Source: Nitrososphaerota archaeon
GTDB taxonomy: Archaea; Thermoproteota; Nitrososphaeria; Nitrososphaerales; UBA183
DNA length: 10,934 bases
Direction of reading: 5' to 3'
Assembly (NCBI GenBank): GCA_029784795.1
Contig: JAFMAW010000022.1
Span: forward strand, 1-10,934
Part shown: positions 6,902 to 10,934 of the stretch, one piece after another
Layout: each line of letters starts with the position of its first letter
How positions within the stretch are numbered: the first letter of the stretch is position 1
Made by a program: the position numbers and the translations under genes
Notes under the pieces: model-generated
The model's input: the letters and a program-made list of their open reading frames with translations, nothing else
The model's database searches: none
What the model was told of the DNA's origin: nothing

Positions 6902-7918
6902 CTATCCCATGGCCGGAGGGGTGAACTCCAGGGGCTCATCATCGGAGGCGCACCCTGCGCCATTCCTCTTCTTGAACCAGGCCGTCACCACCCCGGACGG
7001 GGACTCGACTGCTATGAACTCGTATCCTAGCTCTGCGACCGACCGGATGGCCGAGGCCCTGAACATCCCGGTCTGCGACTGGATGCTCATCAGGTCGTCG
7101 AAAATCGCGCCTATGACGTATGGGGGCTCGGTGTTCCACCTGTACTTCCTCAGCACCCTGGAGACCCTGACGCTGGCGTCCCTGTACTCATCTCCTGGCT
7201 GGACGTACGACAGCTTGCCCAGGAGCACCTCCTCCGCCGGGGCCTGCGCCCGGCCCGGCTCCACGGCCGCGGGCGCCTGGGAGGGGACCTTCGGCGCTTC
7301 AGGGGCCTTGACCTCCTGCACGGCTATGACCTGCGGCGCGCCGAGCTCGGGGGCCAGGGGAGCCGTCGCCTCATCCGCCCCCTCCTCCTTCGGCTCCTCG
7401 ATCATCTTGACCACGTCCATGGATATGTCGATCTTGTCCGGGCTCCAGGTGTAAGTCATCCCCGTAGCCGGGTCCGCAAAGACCCCCGATTCCAGGAAGG
7501 CGTTCAGGTCGTCGACCTGCTTGAACGCGAAGCCCTTCGTGAACCGCTCCATCCCACCGGCGACCCCGAACACCTTCACCGCCCGTCCGGCCTCCTCTTC
7601 GACGACGTCGACCACTAGGTTCCCGAGGCGGGTTGGGCCGCTCCCGACCTGTACGTCCAGGAGGGGCGCTCTCCTCGTGGGGACCGCATCGGGGGCTTGC
7701 TCGAGCTCCAGCCCGTAGACCCCTTCGGCTGCAGGCTCAGACGTCGCCTCCTTCTTCTCCCCCTCCTCTTCCTCGCGGCCCGGCTCCCTCACCCTCAACC
7801 TGTGCCCTTCGTGGTTCATCTTGAAGTACGCGACCCCCTGCGCGGTGAAGTAGGACTTCGTCGAGTTGCAGTCGAGGCAAGCCACTTCGAACAGGTCTGA
7901 TTTGTCTTCGCTGAGCAC
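6902..7918 (-). CDS. Protein of unknown function with N-terminal CxxC-HxxH module
   Basis: This 338-aa protein is not recognised as a known enzyme. Residues 14-39 hold C14-x2-C17 and H36-x2-H39, a compact likely zinc-binding module. A very acidic/basic linker (about 48-60) follows, then a folded-looking region (about 85-175) and an Ala/Pro/Glu-rich linker (about 176-229). A C-terminal domain (about 230-317) holds Arg-rich helices and a Tyr/Phe/Trp-containing strand region. No signal peptide or membrane segment is seen, so it is cytosolic; a nucleic-acid or protein-binding adaptor is possible (inference). The start is GTG at 7918: an in-frame TGA at 7930-7928 excludes any longer form, and GTGAGG at 7931-7926 is a suitable Shine-Dalgarno. 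It lies in tandem with the small gene at 6851 and diverges from the M50 protease. Confidence 0.85.
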   Translation of the reverse strand: MLSEDKSDLFEVACLDCNSTKSYFTAQGVAYFKMNHEGHRLRVREPGREEEEGEKKEATSEPAAEGVYGLELEQAPDAVPTRRAPLLDVQVGSGPTRLGNLVVDVVEEEAGRAVKVFGVAGGMERFTKGFAFKQVDDLNAFLESGVFADPATGMTYTWSPDKIDISMDVVKMIEEPKEEGADEATAPLAPELGAPQVIAVQEVKAPEAPKVPSQAPAAVEPGRAQAPAEEVLLGKLSYVQPGDEYRDASVRVSRVLRKYRWNTEPPYVIGAIFDDLMSIQSQTGMFRASAIRSVAELGYEFIAVESPSGVVTAWFKKRNGAGCASDDEPLEFTPPAMG

Positions 7919-7954
7919 GACTTTCCCTCACTCGCGATGAACCCCATGCCCGTC

Positions 7955-7960
7955 GTATAT
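7955..7960. promoter_or_regulatory. Palindromic TATAT box possibly serving both directions
   Basis: GTATAT is the most A/T-rich point in this stretch. Leftward it lies about 39 nt before the GTG at 7918, giving a leader of about 13 nt that starts at the GTGAGG ribosome site. Rightward it would start a transcript near 7983, the first base of the hairpin-rich region. Assignment rests on position only. Confidence 0.4.
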
Positions 7961-7982
7961 CTCCTGTCTTGCCTATGTTTCG

Positions 7983-8225
7983 GTCTCGGACCGGGAGGTT
8001 TCTGGAATGCGGCAACCGCGCCGCGGGGTCACCCTGCGGCGGCTTCTCCCTGTGCTGAAGCTCGGCTCTTGGTCGAGCCTGTAGCCGGGTCCTGAGAAGC
8101 GCCTGACCACCAGGTCCCTGGCCGCCTTCCAGGGTGAAAGGTCCCGGGGCGCGCGCCCACGAAGGGACCAAGAGCGCAGTCCTGCCGACAGGCGCTGCAG
8201 AGGACTCCTTCATCCTCGGCGCTTC
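7983..8225 (+). ncRNA. Candidate structured RNA of unknown family
   Basis: This non-coding stretch between divergent genes contains many mutually compatible stems. They are: 8019-8028 with 8032-8041 (10 bp, loop TCA); 7993-7998 with 8045-8050; 8042-8048 with 8094-8100 (7 bp) enclosing 8064-8068/8075-8079; 8116-8121 with 8129-8134; 8140-8145 with 8164-8169 enclosing GGGC-GCGC-GCCC; 8181-8184 with 8189-8192; and 8096-8103 with 8218-8225 (8 bp). Some stems are alternatives. Joints are A-rich on the + strand (TGAAA, ACGAA, AAGAG), and the G-T pairs also favour the + strand. AGGGTGAAAG and CCAAGAGC recall RNase P conserved region III, but the universally conserved CR-I and CR-V sequences are not found, and no SRP S-domain motif is present. 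It could also be a long leader or chance GC pairing. Outside these stems the gap 7919-8285 holds only promoter elements. Confidence 0.4.
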
Positions 8226-8230
8226 ACAAC

Positions 8231-8238
8231 CTTAAAAA
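8231..8238 (+). promoter_or_regulatory. TATA-like box for the AN1-M50 protease gene
   Basis: CTTAAAAA lies about 51 nt before the TTG start at 8286, predicting a start site near 8261 and a leader of about 25 nt that includes the ribosome site at 8272-8277. On the opposite strand it reads TTTTTAAG and could also fire leftward into the structured region. Confidence 0.55.
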
Positions 8239-8271
8239 CAGGGAAATTGGCGAGCCATCCAGCTTCTTTCT

Positions 8272-8277
8272 GGTGAG
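8272..8277 (+). promoter_or_regulatory. Shine-Dalgarno site that fixes a TTG start
   Basis: GGTGAG matches the archaeal anti-Shine-Dalgarno and ends 8 nt before TTG at 8286. An in-frame TGA at 8274-8276 rules out any earlier start, and the zinc finger begins at residue 3, so TTG is the only workable initiation codon. Confidence 0.7.
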
Positions 8278-8285
8278 CATCTGGT

Positions 8286-9101
8286 TTGAAATGCGATCTT
8301 TGCGGCAAGGACGAATCACTCCCCTTCGTCTGCAACTACTGCGGAGGGGCCTTCTGCGCAGACCACAGGCTCCCCGAGGCGCACCAGTGCCGGGGCGACC
8401 TCACCCAGAAGCGGACGCTCACAGCCCCCGCCCAGACGACGTTCAGCTGGCAGACGCCGTCATACTCCGCCCTCTCGCAGCCGCCGAGGCAGGCGAAGGT
8501 CTTCTCCACGATCGAGATCAGGGACATAGTGATCGCCTGGCTGGCCCTGGGGGTCGCGTTCTCCTTCGCCCTCTCCGGGGGGGCGTTCAACTTCTTCGGA
8601 GGCGGCGAGCCGCTGTCCTACGCCGGGCTGCTGGTGGGGATCGCCCTGGTCACCGTGGGCCCCGGGTTCGTCTTCCACGAGCTCAGCCACAAGTTCGTGG
8701 CGCAGAGGTACGGCTTCTGGGCGGAGTTCAGGATGTGGCCCATGGGGCTCGTCCTCGCCCTGGTCTCCTCGCTGATCGGCTTCGTCTTCGCCGCCCCCGG
8801 CGCCACCTACATCTCGGGCGCGAACATCTCAAAGTCGGAGAACGGGAAGATCTCGCTCGCGGGGCCGCTGACGAACGTGGCCATCGCCCTCCTCTTCGTC
8901 CCGCTCCTCTTCTCCGGGTCCGGGATCCTCAATGAGGTGGGCTCCATCGGCGTCCCGGTCAACCTATTCCTGGCCCTGTTCAACCTGCTCCCCATCGGCC
9001 CCCTCGACGGGGCGAAGGTGATGCGCTGGAACGTGATAGTCTGGGGGGCCCTCTTCGTCCCCCTGGCCCTCGTGATGGCGTTCATCTACGGGCTGATCTG
9101 A
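8286..9101 (+). CDS. M50 (site-2-type) membrane metalloprotease with N-terminal AN1 zinc finger
   Basis: This 271-aa protein begins with a complete AN1-type finger: C3, C6, C16, C19, C24, H27, H33 and C35 in the exact family spacing. A Gln/Thr/Ser-rich linker (about 38-75) leads into a polytopic membrane domain. Hydrophobic segments lie near 81-96, 110-130, 153-170, 196-212, 221-240 and 250-270. The protease centre is HELSH (H131, E132, H135) in a membrane segment, with the second M50 motif NLLPIGPLDG (N233-G242, D241 as third zinc ligand). Such proteases cut within membrane-spanning segments of regulators or other substrates; the AN1 finger probably faces the cytoplasm and binds a partner or substrate (inference). 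It starts with TTG after a good ribosome site. It is convergent with the aldo/keto reductase. Confidence 0.93.
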   Translation: MKCDLCGKDESLPFVCNYCGGAFCADHRLPEAHQCRGDLTQKRTLTAPAQTTFSWQTPSYSALSQPPRQAKVFSTIEIRDIVIAWLALGVAFSFALSGGAFNFFGGGEPLSYAGLLVGIALVTVGPGFVFHELSHKFVAQRYGFWAEFRMWPMGLVLALVSSLIGFVFAAPGATYISGANISKSENGKISLAGPLTNVAIALLFVPLLFSGSGILNEVGSIGVPVNLFLALFNLLPIGPLDGAKVMRWNVIVWGALFVPLALVMAFIYGLI

Positions 9102-9158
9102 CCGCGCCGACACCCCGTCGCAACGCCCTCCCGCCACGATCAAGTCAGATGGTCGCTC

Positions 9159-9174
9159 GGCCGCGTCCGCGGCC
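9159..9174. repeat. Inverted repeat between convergent genes
   Basis: GGCCGC and GCGGCC flank GTCC, a 6-bp stem with a 4-nt loop (7 bp if the loop is 2 nt). It is centred in the 182-nt gap 9102-9283 between the ends of the M50 protease and the aldo/keto reductase genes. A 3'-end role for both mRNAs is possible; no T-tract is present. Nothing else is recognised in the gap. Confidence 0.35.
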
Positions 9175-9283
9175 GGCACGCGCTTCCATCGGAGCAGGCC
9201 GAGCTAGCCGTCGTCCTGGGGCCGAAGAGGACGAGGCGCAGGCCCCGTCTCCTCGCCCATGCAAGGAGACCCCCGCGGTCAGC

Positions 9284-10282
9284 CTACGGGGTGGGAGCGT
9301 CTTCTCTGAGCAGCCTCTGCGACTTCAGCCTGTCCCAGACTTCCCCGGGGACCCTCTCGCGGAGGGCCCGGGCGTTCTGCTCGACCTCGGCGGGGGACCT
9401 GCACCCTATCACGAGCGAGGTCACCGCCCTGTTCGCCAGCACGAACTGGAGGGCGGCCGCCCTCAAGGAGGCGCCTTCCTCCTCGCACACCTCCCTGATC
9501 CTCCTCGCCCTCTCGAGCACCTGCGGCGGCGCCTGGACGTAGTCGTACGTGGCCCCCGGACGCCCTCCGGACGCCAGTATGCCGCTGTTGAACGCCCCGC
9601 CGGCTATCACCCCGATCTTCCTATCCGTGCAGTAGGGGAAGAACTCGTCCATGGCGCCCTGCTCCAGGAGAGTGTACCTCCCGGCGAGCAGGAAGCAGTC
9701 GAACCCCCCCGCCTTCGCGAGCTTGAGGGCGGTCTCGTGGCTGTTGAGCCCGGCTCCGATCGCCCTCACCTCCCCCGCCTCTTTCATCTTCTTCAACGCC
9801 GGGTAGGAGCGCTTGACCGCTTCGTCCTCCCTCCCGTCGCAGTCGTGGATGAAGAGGACGTCGAAGTCCCAGACCCCGAGCCTTGCCCTGCTCCCCTCGA
9901 CCGACCTCCTGACCCCGTCTTCGCTGAAGTCGAACGCGGCCGTCAGCCCGCGGGTATCGGACCACTCGCCCCCCGGCGGGGGGCCGTCGCCGGCGGGCAT
10001 CAGCACCCGCCCCACCTTCGTGGAGATGGTGTACTCCTCCCGCTTTCTGCCTCCGATGACCTTCCCTATCCTCTCCTCTGACATCCCCATCCCGTAGTAC
10101 GGCGCGGTGTCCAGGTGCCTGAGCCCCGACTCCAGGGCGGCCCCCACGGTCGACAGGGCGTCCCCCTCAGTGACCTGAGAGAAGAGCCCTCCTATGGGCG
10201 CCCCTCCGAGCCCCACCCTCCACACCCTGGCCTCGCTCTCGCCCACCCTGACCTTGACGTCGTACCTGGTTTCGCCTGGCAT
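9284..10282 (-). CDS. Aldo/keto reductase, D-threo-aldose (L-fucose) dehydrogenase-like
   Basis: This 332-aa protein is a TIM-barrel NAD(P)-dependent oxidoreductase. The catalytic tetrad is visible: D58 and Y63 in LDTAPYYG, K89 in ISTKVG and H146 in LFIHD. The cofactor-phosphate region near the C-terminus shows IGCRSPAEVEQN (292-303). The insert after K89 (a Gly/Pro-rich loop, about 97-120) and the FDFSEDGVRRSVEGSRARLG segment are typical of the branch that includes D-threo-aldose 1-dehydrogenase, L-fucose dehydrogenase and pyridoxal 4-dehydrogenase; the real substrate is not determinable. The protein is cytosolic. ATG at 10282 follows a minus-strand TATA-like CTAAAAT 36 nt upstream, giving a leader of about 10 nt. 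It is divergent from the LLM oxidoreductase, so the two may respond together. Confidence 0.92.
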   Translation of the reverse strand: MPGETRYDVKVRVGESEARVWRVGLGGAPIGGLFSQVTEGDALSTVGAALESGLRHLDTAPYYGMGMSEERIGKVIGGRKREEYTISTKVGRVLMPAGDGPPPGGEWSDTRGLTAAFDFSEDGVRRSVEGSRARLGVWDFDVLFIHDCDGREDEAVKRSYPALKKMKEAGEVRAIGAGLNSHETALKLAKAGGFDCFLLAGRYTLLEQGAMDEFFPYCTDRKIGVIAGGAFNSGILASGGRPGATYDYVQAPPQVLERARRIREVCEEEGASLRAAALQFVLANRAVTSLVIGCRSPAEVEQNARALRERVPGEVWDRLKSQRLLREDAPTP

Positions 10283-10314
10283 ATCAGTGACCCAGCAGGC
10301 TCTTCAGGGGGAGG

Positions 10315-10340
10315 ATTTTAGCGAATCGGCAAGGTTTTTA
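10315..10340. promoter_or_regulatory. Divergent promoter region between aldo/keto reductase and LLM genes
   Basis: Two A/T-rich boxes lie within 63 nt of DNA. ATTTTAG at 10315-10321 (CTAAAAT on the minus strand) suits the reductase gene, and on the + strand lies about 28 nt before ATG 10346. TTTTTA at 10335-10340 suits a rightward start near 10364. The close packing means that a regulator bound here could control both genes. Confidence 0.5.
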
Positions 10341-10345
10341 CTCCC

Positions 10346-10934
10346 ATGGGGGCGCTCACCCTCGTGAGCCGGATAGACGCTTCCTTCGGGGTGGCCCTGC
10401 CCACCTATGCCGGCGACGCCACCGGCACCCCCGGGGCCGAGGAGTACTGGGGGCTGTACGACATGACCCTCAACGACGACGTCGCCTGGGACAGGGTGGC
10501 CGAGTTCGCGAAGTCTGCCGAGTCCCTGGGGTACGGGTCCCTCTGGGCCCCCGACCACTTCATGCTGGGGAAGGACGGGATGACCTTCGAGGCCTGGACG
10601 ACCCTGAGCGCGCTGTCACAGGTCACCAGAAGGGTGGAGCTCGGGACCTGGGTCGCCTGCAACAACTACAGGAACCCCGCCATCGTGGCTAAGATGGCTT
10701 CGTCCCTGGCGCTCATGTCGGGGGACAGGTTCGTCCTCGGCTACGGCGCAGGATGGTACCAGCTCGAATACAGGGCCCTCGGGTACGAGTTCCCCCCGCC
10801 CGGAAGGAGGGTCGACATGCTGATCGAGGGGGTCGAGGTGATCCGGGGGCTGATGGAAGGGGGGAAGTTCTCCTACAAGGGGAAGTACTACAGCGTGGAC
10901 GGCATGGTGAACAACCCGAGGCCCTCCCGGCGCG
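10346..10934 (+). CDS. LLM-class (luciferase-like) flavin/F420-dependent oxidoreductase, 3'-truncated
   Basis: The frame is open from ATG at 10346 to the window end, giving about 196 residues of a protein normally around 300-350. Features typical of the luciferase-like TIM-barrel family are LWAPDHF near residues 67-73, the segment NNYRNPAIVAKMASSLALMS, and GYGAGWYQLEYRALGYEFPP followed by an R-x-D-x-L-I-E-G-V-E-V-I-R helix. These enzymes use reduced FMN or coenzyme F420; F420 is plausible in an archaeon, but the cofactor cannot be read from this part. An in-frame GTG at 10364 is an alternative start, giving MSRIDASFGVALPTYAG, and lies 26 nt after a TTTTTA box. The gene is divergent from the aldo/keto reductase. 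Confidence 0.88.
   Translation, partial: MGALTLVSRIDASFGVALPTYAGDATGTPGAEEYWGLYDMTLNDDVAWDRVAEFAKSAESLGYGSLWAPDHFMLGKDGMTFEAWTTLSALSQVTRRVELGTWVACNNYRNPAIVAKMASSLALMSGDRFVLGYGAGWYQLEYRALGYEFPPPGRRVDMLIEGVEVIRGLMEGGKFSYKGKYYSVDGMVNNPRPSRR

Noticed and set aside
6670..6963. 97-codon minus-strand frame overlapping the small gene
   Set aside because: Its product is Glu/Gly/Arg-rich and lacks protein-like character; the neighbouring frame gives a coherent Lys-rich small protein ending at 6666.
7931..7960. C/D-box sRNA suggested by CGATGA near 7936
   Set aside because: No proper D box (CTGA) at a suitable distance and no terminal stem.
7737..8213. 158-codon minus-strand frame starting with ATG at 8213, about 22 nt after a TTTTTAAG box
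   Set aside because: The product is Arg/Pro/Gly-rich without a fold-like pattern, its 3' half overlaps the well-supported 338-aa gene in another frame, and the region is better explained by RNA stems.
7983..8225. RNase P RNA (motifs AGGGTGAAAG and CCAAGAGC resemble conserved region III)
   Set aside because: No CR-I (GAGGAAAGTCC type) or CR-V (ACAGAACCCGGCTTA type) partner on either strand at usable distance, so the P4 helix cannot form; kept only as an unassigned structured RNA.
7983..8225. SRP (7S) RNA
   Set aside because: The invariant S-domain core around GGAAGG...AGCAGCC is absent on both strands, although a GGTCAGG-like string occurs on the minus strand.
9149..10081. Plus-strand frame of 310 codons opposite the aldo/keto reductase
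   Set aside because: Low-complexity Arg/Pro/Gly product antisense to a gene with an intact catalytic tetrad.
1..10934. CRISPR array, tRNA, rRNA, insertion sequence
   Set aside because: No regularly spaced direct repeats, no tRNA T-arm or rRNA signature, and no transposase or flanking target duplication were seen on reading both strands.

Overview
The window looks like chromosome from a high-G+C archaeon, most likely of the Nitrososphaeria/Thaumarchaeota type (inference, no rRNA present). Reasons: a FlaI/GspE-type ATPase paired with a FlaJ/TadC-type two-domain membrane platform, an AN1 zinc finger fused to an M50 protease, A/T-rich TATA-like boxes about 24-28 nt ahead of several starts, and no bacterial -35/-10 pattern. 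Coding density is high and non-coding gaps are short.

Left part (1-6502, all + strand): a surface-appendage cluster. It runs from a 5'-truncated, Cys-containing secreted/pilin-like protein, through the assembly ATPase (950-2545) and the polytopic platform protein (2555-4264). After a 104-nt gap with its own TATA-like box comes a 629-aa membrane-anchored exoprotein built of Ig-like repeats (4369-6258). An AbrB-family regulator (6266-6502) starts 7 nt later and is probably co-transcribed. The first three genes are close enough to be one operon that makes and exports a type IV-like filament; the exoprotein and regulator probably form a second unit.

Middle part (6503-8285): two minus-strand genes. 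One encodes a 338-aa protein of unknown function with a CxxC...HxxH metal-binding-like N-terminus (7918-6902). The other is a 61-residue conserved-looking small protein (6851-6666) with a good TATA-like box but no ATG/GTG/TTG start: its likely first codon is CTG. The 367-nt divergent gap 7919-8285 is unusually rich in nested inverted repeats with A-rich joints on the + strand and is proposed as a structured RNA of unknown family.

Right part (8286-10934): an AN1-finger M50 site-2-type protease starting with TTG (+), then a convergent aldo/keto reductase (-). Divergent from the latter, across a 63-nt promoter region, is a luciferase-like (LLM) flavin/F420 oxidoreductase cut off by the window end (+). 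The last two look like a small redox pair. Convergent gene ends (6503-6665 and 9102-9283) carry GC-rich palindromes and no other gene that I can see.

Most promising for follow-up are the putative structured RNA at about 7983-8225 and the small gene with an apparent non-AUG leaderless start.
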